Source: Puia sp.
GTDB taxonomy: Bacteria > Bacteroidota > Bacteroidia > Chitinophagales > Chitinophagaceae
Assembly: GCA_031292515.1 (NCBI GenBank)
Contig: JARLGZ010000147.1
Coordinates: 36,175 to 100,174 of the forward strand
Direction of reading: 5' to 3'
DNA: 64,000 bases
Positions 34,678 through 42,482 of the stretch are shown piece by piece (within the stretch, counting starts at the first letter, position 1; each line of letters begins with the position of its first letter). Both the position numbers and the translations under genes were made by a program. The notes below the pieces were generated by a model. That model was not told where the DNA came from. It saw nothing but the letters and a program-made list of their open reading frames with translations, and searched no databases.

Positions 34678-36969
34678 CAGTGTGATCAGCAGGATGCCGA
34701 CAGCGGAAAGACCAAAGACCCATAGGGGGATGTCGGTACGATAGCTATAGTTCTGTAACCACTGGTACATCACATAATAAGCGATGGGTATCGAGAGGAA
34801 CAGGGAAAGAAAAACCAGTTTTAAAAAATCTTTTGAAAGCAGACCCCAGAGGTTGAAAAGGTTGGCGCCTAAGACCTTGCGTACGCCAATCTCCTTGGTG
34901 CGTTGTTCCGCGACAAAAGCCGCCAGGCCAAAAAGACCCAGGCAGGAGATGAAGATGGCAAAGCTGGCGAAGACGGTGGACAAATCGCCGACACGCTCTT
35001 CGTCCGAGAATTTGCGGGCATATTCTTCGTCGATGAATTTATAAAGAAAAGGGCTGCCGGGATTATAGCGCCTGAAGACGGGCTCAATGGCCGCCAGGGC
35101 CTTATGCATGGGCAGACTGCGTTTCAGCCTGACGGTGATCTGGGAAAAATAGCCATTGCCCAGGAAGACGGCGGCGTCGACGGGCCGGTAGGGCGAATTC
35201 GTGATCATATCCTTCGCTACCCCGATAACGGTATAGCGTCTTCCGAAAAAGGTCATGATCTCGCCGACCGGGTGGGGGATGCCGATGATCTTCGCGGCGG
35301 CTTCGCTAAGGATCAGCGCGCTTGAGTCGCTCGGATGTTCGCGGGAGAAGTCCCGGCCATCCGTGATCGTCCATCCGACAGTCTTGCCGAAGTCGGGCGT
35401 GACATTGACGTTGTAAAAAAAGACGGCCTTCTGGTCGGGGCGCTTGCCTCTCCATTCGAAGGCATTATTGCTGCCAAAATTGCTCATCGGCTGGGAAGAT
35501 TCGGCCATGTTATCGACCACGCCCGTCTGCAGCAGGTCGTTGCGCAAGAGATCATAGCGCCCGTCCAGGTCGGGAGTATTGATTTCGATGTTGATAAGGC
35601 CTGCCCGGGTATATCCGACCGGCCGGTCTTTGGCGTATTGTATCTGACGGTAGACGACAATCGTGCCGATGATCAGGATCAGGGACACGCTGAATTGTAC
35701 GATTACCAGCACTTGTCTGGGCAGGGAAGCGTAGCGGCCAGCCCGGAAGGCACCTTTCAATACTTTTATCGGTTGGAAACCCGAGAGATAGAAGGCGGGA
35801 TAGCTGCCGGATACGACGCCTGTAAACAGCGTAAAACAAAGCGCCAGGGACCAGAAAAGCGGGCTGGTCAGGGGGAAGACCATCTGCTTCCCGGCGAGGC
35901 TATTAAAGAGCGGCAGGAAGGCGACCATCAGCGCAATGGCGACAAGGAAAGCCAGGAAGGCAACGAGGATCGACTCGCTGAGAAACTGTGCGACCAGTTG
36001 TTTACGGAGCGACCCGATGGTTTTTCGGATGCCAACTTCTTTTGCGCGTTTTTCGCTTCTTGCGGTGGAAAGATTCATGAAGTTGATGCAGGCCAGCAGC
36101 AGGACAAAAAAACCGATGATTCCAAACAGGCGAACAAAGCGGATTCGTCCGCCGGAGGGTTTGCCCTTTACAAATTCGGAATACAGGTGCGCCCTGTCGA
36201 GCGGATAAATAAGGGTTTCTTCATGCGTTTCGGTGACATGGGAGGTCGGCAGGGTCTTTACCTTTGCGGTGACCTGCTGCGCCGTCTTGTTTCCGGCCAG
36301 TTCTGCGTAGCACATACTATTGTGATCGTCCCAGTTTGTGTTTTTGTTCAGGTAAGCATTCTCGGGGTTGCCCCAGGGGAGAAGTGCCTTTGTGTCATAG
36401 AAACTGGTGTTCCGGGGAAGGTCTTCATAGACGCCGCCCAGTTTTAGCTCCAGCTTGTTGTTCCAGCGGACCGTCTTGCCGACGATATCGGTATTTCCGA
36501 AGAGGGCGATTGCCAGCGAGCGGGATAGTAAAACGGTCGAAGGATCTTTCAATGCGTCGGGGTCGCCGCTGGCCATGTGCAGGGAGAACATGACCGGAAA
36601 ATCCTGCTGGACCCAGCAGCCGGAGCCGGCAATTTTTTTGTCGCCTACGGCAAAGATATCATTCTCCGGAAAGGAGACCTGGGAGACCCGCTTCAATTCA
36701 CCCGCATACTGCGTCTTCAGGGCGTTTCCGAGCGGAACCGCGATCACTTCGCCGGTATAGTTATCATTTGGGGTAGCCTGGTTGATCATGACCCTCGCCA
36801 GGCGGGGGTGGTTGCTGAAATAACTGTCAAACGAAATTTCATCTGCGATCCAGAGACCGATGAGCCCCGCGATGGCCATGCCGGTTGCCAGCCCTGCGAT
36901 ATTGATGGAAGAGTAGCCCCGGTTTTTGAGGAGGCTGCGCCAGGCGATTCTGAAATAACTTTTGAGCAT
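34609..36969 (-). CDS. FtsX-type ABC permease, 786 residues, no adjacent ATPase
   Basis: A double-length FtsX/MacB-PCD permease. It starts MLKSYFRIAWRSLLKNRGYSS with helix INIAGLATGMAIAGLIGLWIADE, a periplasmic domain, and the first helical triplet around 285-410. The second half has YASLPRQVLVIVQFSVSLILIIGTIVV and three last helices, ending NPVKSLRSE. REIGIRKT-type coupling motifs appear as KEVGIRKTIGSL and KEIGVRKVLGANL. It resembles the permeases at 23288 and 38645, and none of them has its own ATPase. The last codons overlap the end of the GyrI-like gene. The leader contains short repeats (about 36991-37042). Confidence 0.92.
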   Translation of the reverse strand: MLKSYFRIAWRSLLKNRGYSSINIAGLATGMAIAGLIGLWIADEISFDSYFSNHPRLARVMINQATPNDNYTGEVIAVPLGNALKTQYAGELKRVSQVSFPENDIFAVGDKKIAGSGCWVQQDFPVMFSLHMASGDPDALKDPSTVLLSRSLAIALFGNTDIVGKTVRWNNKLELKLGGVYEDLPRNTSFYDTKALLPWGNPENAYLNKNTNWDDHNSMCYAELAGNKTAQQVTAKVKTLPTSHVTETHEETLIYPLDRAHLYSEFVKGKPSGGRIRFVRLFGIIGFFVLLLACINFMNLSTARSEKRAKEVGIRKTIGSLRKQLVAQFLSESILVAFLAFLVAIALMVAFLPLFNSLAGKQMVFPLTSPLFWSLALCFTLFTGVVSGSYPAFYLSGFQPIKVLKGAFRAGRYASLPRQVLVIVQFSVSLILIIGTIVVYRQIQYAKDRPVGYTRAGLINIEINTPDLDGRYDLLRNDLLQTGVVDNMAESSQPMSNFGSNNAFEWRGKRPDQKAVFFYNVNVTPDFGKTVGWTITDGRDFSREHPSDSSALILSEAAAKIIGIPHPVGEIMTFFGRRYTVIGVAKDMITNSPYRPVDAAVFLGNGYFSQITVRLKRSLPMHKALAAIEPVFRRYNPGSPFLYKFIDEEYARKFSDEERVGDLSTVFASFAIFISCLGLFGLAAFVAEQRTKEIGVRKVLGANLFNLWGLLSKDFLKLVFLSLFLSIPIAYYVMYQWLQNYSYRTDIPLWVFGLSAVGILLITLLTVSFQSIRAALMNPVKSLRSE

Positions 36970-37332
36970 GCTGTATGGTTTGTCTCTGTAGTGTGTTCTT
37001 TAGTTGTGCTTCGTTTGTTCTTCGTTTGTTCTTTGGTTGTCCTCCGGTCGATCGGCAGTTTTGTTGCACAATAGATGCCATATTTTTAAATTCTTAGTTT
37101 TCAGACGATTAATGTCATTGCGTTTTTTGAACTGTACGGAAACGATACGAAGACTGTACACTGGTGAAGAGAGGGGTCAGGGAAGAATGATCCTGTTCGC
37201 TTATGGGTCGGAGGTATTGGCACCGGCAGCAATCCCGGCATGATTTTTTATTGGATGGTGGGCGATAGGAAATGAAAAAAACCAAATGGATTTGCTTAGA
37301 TCCCATTGACGGCTTAACTTTAAAAAAAATTA
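36970..37332. other. divergent intergenic region with repeats and promoter
   Basis: 363 bases between the permease (-) and the small barrel gene (+). On the permease side, 36991-37042 holds three to four imperfect copies of TCGTTTGTTCT-like units. On the other side a complete promoter (37291-37322) precedes the barrel gene. I see no gene in between. Confidence 0.55.
37291..37322 (+). promoter_or_regulatory. Bacteroidota-type promoter, TTTG-N20-TAACTTTA
   Basis: The -33 box TTTG is at 37291-37294 and the -7 box TAACTTTA (consensus TAnnTTTG) at 37315-37322, with exactly 20 bases between. The start codon of the outer-membrane barrel gene is 11 bases downstream, so the leader is very short. Confidence 0.65.
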
Positions 37333-37899
37333 ATGATGAAAAAGACCATTCTAGTGTTTTTGCTACCCTTAACTATTTGTATTTCAGCGAGATCTCAAAC
37401 CTACAAGGTCGGTGATAATATCGTCAGCCTGGGTATCGGGATCGGGAGTTCCATTGGCAATTATGGTGGAAGTACACAGTCCCCCGGGATCGCGGCGCAA
37501 TACGAAAGGGCTATCTGGGAAGCGGGACCCGGTGTGATCAGTCTGGGGGGATATCTGGGATATAAGGGGTACAAATATTCCGGTTTTGACCAAGGGTACA
37601 GCTTTAGTGAAAAATGGAATTATACGATCATCGGCGCGCGTGGCGCCTATCATTTCACGGGCATCGACGTCGACAACCTCGATGTCTATGCGGGTCTGAT
37701 GCTGTCCTATAATAATCTCAGCTATTCCTATTCCGACAATAGCGGTACGAATCTCTCGGGCAGGGGCAGTTATGGCAGCGATCTCGAATTATCCGCTTTC
37801 GGCGGCGCCCGGTATTATTTTGCCAACGGCCTGGGTGCTTATGGTGAGATCGGGTTTGGCGTGGCTGTATTGAGCCTGGGTCTCTGCTATCATTTCTAA
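37333..37899 (+). CDS. small outer-membrane beta-barrel protein
   Basis: A 188-residue secreted protein; two ATGs, at 37333 and 37336, are possible. The signal peptide (about 1-22) ends ISARSQ. The mature part alternates hydrophobic and polar residues with many Gly and Tyr (GDNIVSLGIGIGSSIGNYGG, GVISLGGYLGYKGYKY, WNYTIIGARGAYHF, VYAGLMLSYNNLSYSYSDN) and ends FGVAVLSLGLCYHF with a terminal aromatic residue. This is the style of small 8-strand barrels of Bacteroidota. No precise family or ligand is recognisable. Confidence 0.7.
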   Translation: MMKKTILVFLLPLTICISARSQTYKVGDNIVSLGIGIGSSIGNYGGSTQSPGIAAQYERAIWEAGPGVISLGGYLGYKGYKYSGFDQGYSFSEKWNYTIIGARGAYHFTGIDVDNLDVYAGLMLSYNNLSYSYSDNSGTNLSGRGSYGSDLELSAFGGARYYFANGLGAYGEIGFGVAVLSLGLCYHF

Positions 37900-37954
37900 G
37901 TTTTGCGCCGCTGCATAATAGCCGGCGCATTATGTAATAAGGTTATTCAATTGT

Positions 37955-37993
37955 AAAAGGGGATGTTTCATTTTGAGACATCCCCTTTTTATG
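37955..37993 (+). terminator. rho-independent terminator
   Basis: A 15-bp stem (37955-37969 with 37975-37989, one G-U pair) with a 5-base loop is A-rich on one side and ends in T. It can therefore act in both directions. It lies 56 bases after the barrel gene stop. Confidence 0.85.
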
Positions 37994-38143
37994 GCCGCAG
38001 GGCTTATTTTGCAGCGATGCAGAACAGGAAACGTTTTCATGGGATCCGGTCCTTCTGAAGTATGCAGGATGACGGAATTGTTAACAATCCCGGCGTGTGC
38101 AACGGATCCGGTAGCGGTTTTGTCAAATGGCAAAATTATCCTC

Positions 38144-38599
38144 ATGAAGCGTCTCCTTTGGGCGATCCTGCCAGGACTGGCAGTCTTTTTGGGTTGTCAT
38201 AAAAATAATTCCTCTTCTTCCCAATCGGACTTTTACGGCCAGTGGAAATGGGTCCGTACGACTTCTTTTTTTGGTCCGAATGCCTACGATACAATAGTGC
38301 CTCCGGTAAACACACCCATCATCTTGTTTTTAAACAGCGACAACAGCTATTCATCAACGGTCAGCGGGGTGGGGCAGCCGGGAGGAACATTCCGGATCAA
38401 GGTACTTAGCTCTCCTCCTTTTACATCTGCTTATTATTCGAACGACGTCTTTCTGCTCAGCAAGGACTCGCTGATTACCGGCGCAGGCCTGTCTATTTAT
38501 AGCGGGAATTTTGTCAACGTCAGTCCTGATTCACTATGGATATTCAGCGGTCTGAATCCCGGGGGCTTTTTCACCACGACTTTCGCGCGGGCTGATTAG
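38144..38599 (+). CDS. small putative lipoprotein
   Basis: 151 residues from the ATG at 38144 (MKRLLWAILPGL); the open frame upstream runs through the terminator and is not coding. The lipobox is VFLGC with the Cys near residue 19, followed by HKNNSSSSQSD. The mature part begins FYGQWKWVRTTSF, similar to the start of lipocalin-like Bacteroidota lipoproteins that open with a GxW motif. It then alternates strand-like segments (TPIILFLNSDNSYSSTVSG; DSLWIFSGLNPGGF). A small beta-barrel in the periplasm is likely; function unknown. It converges with the permease gene on the - strand. Confidence 0.65.
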   Translation: MKRLLWAILPGLAVFLGCHKNNSSSSQSDFYGQWKWVRTTSFFGPNAYDTIVPPVNTPIILFLNSDNSYSSTVSGVGQPGGTFRIKVLSSPPFTSAYYSNDVFLLSKDSLITGAGLSIYSGNFVNVSPDSLWIFSGLNPGGFFTTTFARAD

Positions 38600-38644
38600 T
38601 CTTTTGAGCGGGCAGACTCCCGGCGGATAGAAGCAGCCCCAAGA

Positions 38645-41077
38645 TTATTCCGTGCGAAGGGCTGTCACCGGGTTGCGCCTGGCGGCCTTCAATGTTTGCG
38701 ATCCGATGGTGATCAAACCGAGTACGACCAGTATCGAAGCGCCCGCCAGGATTGTGCCCCATCCGAATGTTACCCGGTTTGGAAATTTCTGCAACCATAG
38801 ATTGTTTAGCATATAGCTCAGGGGGGCCGCGATCAGCGTAGCGATTACAATCACCCGTATAAAGTCTTTTGAGAGCAGCAGGACGATTCCTGTATTTGCC
38901 GCTCCGAGCGCCTTGCGGATGCCAACTTCCTTACTTCTTCTTTCGGTGGTATACGTGGCCATCCCCAGCATCCCCAGACAGGCGATGGTAACGGCGATGA
39001 ATGCCATGAAGCCGAGGATGGAGACGATGTCAAAGAATCCCTGTGAGGTAGCCGCGAGCTGGTCGTCGAAGAACTGGTATTTGAAAGAATGGACGGGGTC
39101 AATGGTCTTCCATTTTCTGTCCAGGCGGGCAAGTGTGGTCCGCAGGTCCCCGGAAGCAATCCTGACATTGAGGAATTTGAATGCCGCGGGCCGGTTTTGC
39201 AGCAACAGGGGGTCGATCTGGTCGTGGTCGAGGTTCATGTGAAAGTTTTGGACAACCCCGACCACTTCCAGGATGGTACTGTCGTAGCTGAATACGAGGG
39301 ATTGTCCGACTATTTGCGCGGGGTCTTTAAAACCGAGGGCTTTCGCGGCCGAATCGTTCACGAGCACATAGTGCGAGGCGGTGGGGCCGGCAGGCAGATT
39401 CCGGCCGGCGGAGAGTTGGAGTTGAAGATTGCTTACAAAATTTTCATCCGTTTTAAGGATTTGGATCTTTGTGTATTCATCTTTGCTTCCTGCTTTTTTT
39501 ATACTGGATCCTTCCGATCTGCCGGTGACGGGAACGTAGTCGCAGGCAGAAATCCTGTCTACACCGGGTACGGATGCCAGTTCTCTTGCGACTGTTTTAT
39601 AGTCGTTCGTCTGCAGGTCTACGTTTACGATATTTTTGGAAGCGAACTCGAATTTGAATTTGAGGAAGTGTGTAGACTGGCGGTATATCAACAGCGATGA
39701 GATGATAAAGATCAGGGAAACGGCAAATTGGGTGATGCTTAATATTTTTCGCATGCCCAGCTTTCCCGGTCGCAGGCTGGCAAAATTCCGGAGTGCTTTG
39801 ACCGGCTGGAAATGGGAGAGGTAGAAGGCGGGATAGAGGCCGGCGACCAGGCCGATCATCAATGCAAAGCCGGCAAAGATAAAATATACGGAAAGGCCTC
39901 CCTGCAGGTCGAACTGAAGGTATTGGTTCACCCAGAGATTCAGGAAAGCGCTTCGCAGGAACAGCAGGAACAGGATGGACATGAGACCGGCGAAGAAGGC
40001 TGTCAGGACCGATTCACTAAGGAATTGGAAGATGATGCTCTTTCTGCCGGCGCCGTTCACTTTGCGGATGCCGATCTCTTTTGCACGGGTCAGGGCCCTG
40101 GCGATAGAGAGATTTGTATAGTTCAGGCAAGCGGATATCATGATTACGAGGGCGAGTATCGAGAGGAAATAATAGACGACCCGTGGCAGGATGATACTCG
40201 GCTCGTTGCCAAGCAGGATACCCGGTGAGATCCCGGTGAGCCTTTGTCCTGTCATTTTAAATCCCTTCATTTCAGGGATCCCGGTTATGAAAGGCGTGGC
40301 GATCTGGGAAAGGGAGTTGTCGAGATCCGATTGGGTTTTGCCGGGTTTGACCAGGGCGTAGGTGAAACAGCTGTAGAAATTTTTCCAGTCGGCGCTAAGA
40401 TTTTGAACTTTATTGGCGTCGAAGAGGATCTGCAGGGAGGATGCTGACACGAGGACGTCGAATTTCAGGTGAGATTTATAATTTTTGTCCGCGAGGACGC
40501 CGGTGATCGTATAGCTGCCCCAGGGTGTCGCCAATACTCCTTCGCCCTGTCCCATCAGGTTCAGACCGCGGTCGGTGAAGGCGACGGTCTTGCCGATCGG
40601 GTCTTCATCCCGGAAAAGACGATGGGCCGTTTCGGCGGAGATCACCATCGAGTTGGGGGCTTTGAGAGCATCTTCTTTATCGCCCCGATCCAGGTCGAAG
40701 CTGAAGAGGTGGAAGAATGAAGGGTCGGCGAAGTAGCCACGCATTTCCACGGAGCGGTGGTTGTAGACGGCGTCACCCCCGACACCTTCCATGAGGTGAG
40801 TGGCTTCTTTGACGACGGGATCGCCGGTATTCAGGGCAGCCGCGAGCGGAAAAGGGCTGGTGGCGTAAGGATGGCGGAAATCGGGTTGATCGCAGAGAAT
40901 GCGGTATACATCCGTTTTGTGGACGTTGAACTGGTCATAGCTGCGTTGATCGGCGAGCATCAGGATGATCAGCATACAGACTGACATCGCGGCGGCGAGG
41001 CCGAATATATTTATGAAAGAGAATATCCTATACTTCCTGATATTCCGGATGCCGACTTTTAAGTAATTGAAAATCAT
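38645..41077 (-). CDS. FtsX-type ABC permease, 810 residues, no adjacent ATPase
   Basis: The third double-length FtsX permease of the window. It starts MIFNYLKVGIRNIRKYRIFS, then helix FINIFGLAAAMSVCMLIILML, a MacB-like periplasmic domain with CDQPDFRHPYATSPFPLA, and helices near 295-420. The second half starts with ILSITQFAVSLIFIISSLLIY, and three final helices lead to NPVTALRTE. The coupling motifs are KEIGIRKVNGAG and KEVGIRKALGAAN. It is more diverged from the permeases at 23288 and 34609 than these are from each other. Its leader carries a complete promoter and two palindromes (see 41259-41368). Confidence 0.92.
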   Translation of the reverse strand: MIFNYLKVGIRNIRKYRIFSFINIFGLAAAMSVCMLIILMLADQRSYDQFNVHKTDVYRILCDQPDFRHPYATSPFPLAAALNTGDPVVKEATHLMEGVGGDAVYNHRSVEMRGYFADPSFFHLFSFDLDRGDKEDALKAPNSMVISAETAHRLFRDEDPIGKTVAFTDRGLNLMGQGEGVLATPWGSYTITGVLADKNYKSHLKFDVLVSASSLQILFDANKVQNLSADWKNFYSCFTYALVKPGKTQSDLDNSLSQIATPFITGIPEMKGFKMTGQRLTGISPGILLGNEPSIILPRVVYYFLSILALVIMISACLNYTNLSIARALTRAKEIGIRKVNGAGRKSIIFQFLSESVLTAFFAGLMSILFLLFLRSAFLNLWVNQYLQFDLQGGLSVYFIFAGFALMIGLVAGLYPAFYLSHFQPVKALRNFASLRPGKLGMRKILSITQFAVSLIFIISSLLIYRQSTHFLKFKFEFASKNIVNVDLQTNDYKTVARELASVPGVDRISACDYVPVTGRSEGSSIKKAGSKDEYTKIQILKTDENFVSNLQLQLSAGRNLPAGPTASHYVLVNDSAAKALGFKDPAQIVGQSLVFSYDSTILEVVGVVQNFHMNLDHDQIDPLLLQNRPAAFKFLNVRIASGDLRTTLARLDRKWKTIDPVHSFKYQFFDDQLAATSQGFFDIVSILGFMAFIAVTIACLGMLGMATYTTERRSKEVGIRKALGAANTGIVLLLSKDFIRVIVIATLIAAPLSYMLNNLWLQKFPNRVTFGWGTILAGASILVVLGLITIGSQTLKAARRNPVTALRTE

Positions 41078-41258
41078 GTTGCAGGTTTTAGCGAATGTTC
41101 GAAAAACAGCGACTGACTAAAACCGGAAGAAGTTGGATGCCCTATAGACGAAGACGGGCTTTTAAGATACCAGGTTACATGAGCTGGTCTTGTTTTGTGA
41201 AAATAGAGATTTTTTGGCAGATAGACGCAAAGGGGGATCTTTTTTCAGAAAAAAAACG

Positions 41259-41311
41259 GTTTACAAGTAAACTGACAATGTCTGGAAAGGCAACGATTTA
41301 CCAGTAAATCG
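41259..41311. promoter_or_regulatory. two TTTAC-NN-GTAAA palindromes, 37 bp centre to centre
   Basis: GTTTACAAGTAAAC lies at 41259-41272 and CGATTTACCAGTAAATCG at 41294-41311. Both share the 12-base core TTTAC-NN-GTAAA. They fall in the transcribed leader of the permease gene at 38645, about 20-70 bases after the predicted start point. Two equal sites suggest a dimeric repressor; RNA hairpins are the alternative. The binding protein is unknown. Confidence 0.5.
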
Positions 41312-41336
41312 AAATTGATGATCAAAATAGGGTGAG

Positions 41337-41368
41337 CAAACATATAGTTGCCAAATGACGTAATCAAA
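41337..41368 (-). promoter_or_regulatory. Bacteroidota-type promoter for the FtsX permease, TTTG-N20-TATGTTTG
   Basis: On the - strand the -33 box TTTG is at 41365-41368 and the -7 box TATGTTTG at 41337-41344, again with 20 bases between. It points to the permease starting at 41077, giving a leader of about 250 bases. Confidence 0.6.
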
Positions 41369-41545
41369 CGAGGTGGTGAAACGAGATAGTCGAGACAAGA
41401 TGGCGAAACGAGGTAGTCAAACAAGATGATCGAAACAAGATGGTGAAAGGAGATGGTGAAAGGAGATGATCGGAGCAGATGATCGGAGCAGGGGATCCAA
41501 ACAGATGATTAAAACGAAATGATCGGAACAAGGGGCGGAACAACT
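41360..41545 (+). repeat. degenerate tandem repeats, unit about 13-15 bases
   Basis: More than ten imperfect copies of a unit like AAGATGGTGAAACGAG follow each other. The clearest pairs are GGTGAAAGGAGAT twice and GATGATCGGAGCA twice. Units drift gradually along the tract, which suggests stepwise duplication and mutation. No open frame of interest runs through it. Confidence 0.8.
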
Positions 41546-41607
41546 GGCGGAAGAGGGGGATGGAAACGAGGCGGGCCGGGGAGGATTTGCACGCCGTAAA
41601 ATTAATT

Positions 41608-41623
41608 TAGACAGATCTGTCTA
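41608..41623. promoter_or_regulatory. TetR operator candidate, perfect 16-bp palindrome
   Basis: TAGACAGATCTGTCTA is a perfect inverted repeat. It lies between the expected -33 and -7 positions of the TetR promoter, so a bound repressor would block RNA polymerase. A related inverted repeat, TAGACTTGTCTA, lies upstream of the RND gene (42344-42355). Autoregulation plus control of the pump is the natural reading. Confidence 0.65.
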
Positions 41624-41642
41624 TTTTTAAGAAAACTTGTGG

Positions 41643-41650
41643 TAGCTTTG
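41643..41650 (+). promoter_or_regulatory. -7 element TAGCTTTG directly before the TetR start
   Basis: This matches TAnnTTTG. The ATG at 41655 begins only four bases after the element, so the mRNA should be leaderless or nearly so. Confidence 0.55.
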
Positions 41651-41654
41651 CCTC

Positions 41655-42218
41655 ATGAGCGATTCGCTGGTGAGAGATAAGATCCTGGACACGGCCTCAA
41701 GGCTGTTCTTTGAGCAAGGGTACAACCTTACGGGGATCAATCAGATCATCGAGGAGGCTGACATTGCGAGGGGGTCGCTGTATAACCATTTCGGGTCTAA
41801 AAGTGAGTTGCTCCTGGCCTATCTCGACAAGGCGCAGCAGGAGAGGTTAGCGGAGACCGAGGCCTATGTGAAGACTGTGAAGGATCCGCAAAAGAAGTTA
41901 TTGGGCATTTTCGACTATCGTATTCAGCGGCAGCAGCAAATCGGTTACCGCGGTTGCCAGTTTATCAAGATCTGTGCGGAAGTAAGCCGTGATGACATCA
42001 AGGTTTTCGAGTTGGTTGAGGCGCATAAGGAAAGACTTAGGAATTTCATCCTGGATCTTGTCCGACAGACCACGCATAACCCGGTGCTCTCCGACGAGTT
42101 GTTTGCCGATACTGTCTTTCTATTGCTGGAAGGGAGCACAACGAGCGTGGGATTCAGCAGGAATGTCCGGGGTTTAAGACAGGCCCGTAAGATTGTAGAG
42201 GGGTTGCTGGTATCCTGA
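41655..42218 (+). CDS. TetR/AcrR family transcriptional regulator
   Basis: A 187-residue repressor. The N-terminal helix-turn-helix domain reads RDKILDTASRLFFEQGYNLTG then INQIIEEADIARGSLYNHFGSK, with the typical SLYNHF recognition-helix end near residue 42. The C-terminal ligand domain (about 60-187) is all helical, with ICAEVSRDDIKVFELVEAHKER and a final helix LRQARKIVEGLL. The gene precedes an RND pump permease by 264 bases, and palindromes resembling each other lie before both genes. It is probably a drug-responsive repressor of itself and the pump. Confidence 0.93.
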   Translation: MSDSLVRDKILDTASRLFFEQGYNLTGINQIIEEADIARGSLYNHFGSKSELLLAYLDKAQQERLAETEAYVKTVKDPQKKLLGIFDYRIQRQQQIGYRGCQFIKICAEVSRDDIKVFELVEAHKERLRNFILDLVRQTTHNPVLSDELFADTVFLLLEGSTTSVGFSRNVRGLRQARKIVEGLLVS

Positions 42219-42343
42219 ATAAAGGGTATTAGATGTATTTAGAATACCAGGGCATTGGGGATACGGATTGCGGCGCCGGGCGTGTGCTCACGGCGTGGTA
42301 TCAGGCGGGGCGGAAACGCCTTTTTTAAGCAATTACAAATAGA

Positions 42344-42355
42344 TAGACTTGTCTA
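42344..42355. promoter_or_regulatory. second TetR operator candidate before the RND gene
   Basis: TAGACTTGTCTA, within a 14-base inverted repeat ATAGAC-TT-GTCTAT, shares the half-sites TAGAC and GTCTA with the operator at 41608-41623. The centre is shorter by four bases. It lies about 127 bases upstream of the RND start codon. Confidence 0.5.
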
Positions 42356-42482
42356 TATATATAATTCGTAATACGTCCGGATGATCCGGGAGGTGGGAAT
42401 CATACGGGTTCCGGGACGCCACGATACGGTTTGCAGCCATAGGAGAAACCTATCCATTCAGCATCATCATTAAGCAGATTTT

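Larger units (their letters stand above)
41078..41654. other. 577-base divergent control region, permease to TetR
   Basis: The region contains no supported gene. From left to right it holds the permease leader, two TTTAC-NN-GTAAA palindromes (41259-41272 and 41294-41311) and a - strand promoter (41337-41368). A degenerate repeat tract (about 41360-41545) and the TetR operator with its promoter (41608-41650) follow. Confidence 0.65.

Noticed and set aside
35335..36447. A 370-codon open frame on the + strand
   Set aside because: It is the mirror of the FtsX permease on the - strand, is rich in charged low-complexity sequence and has no start signal.
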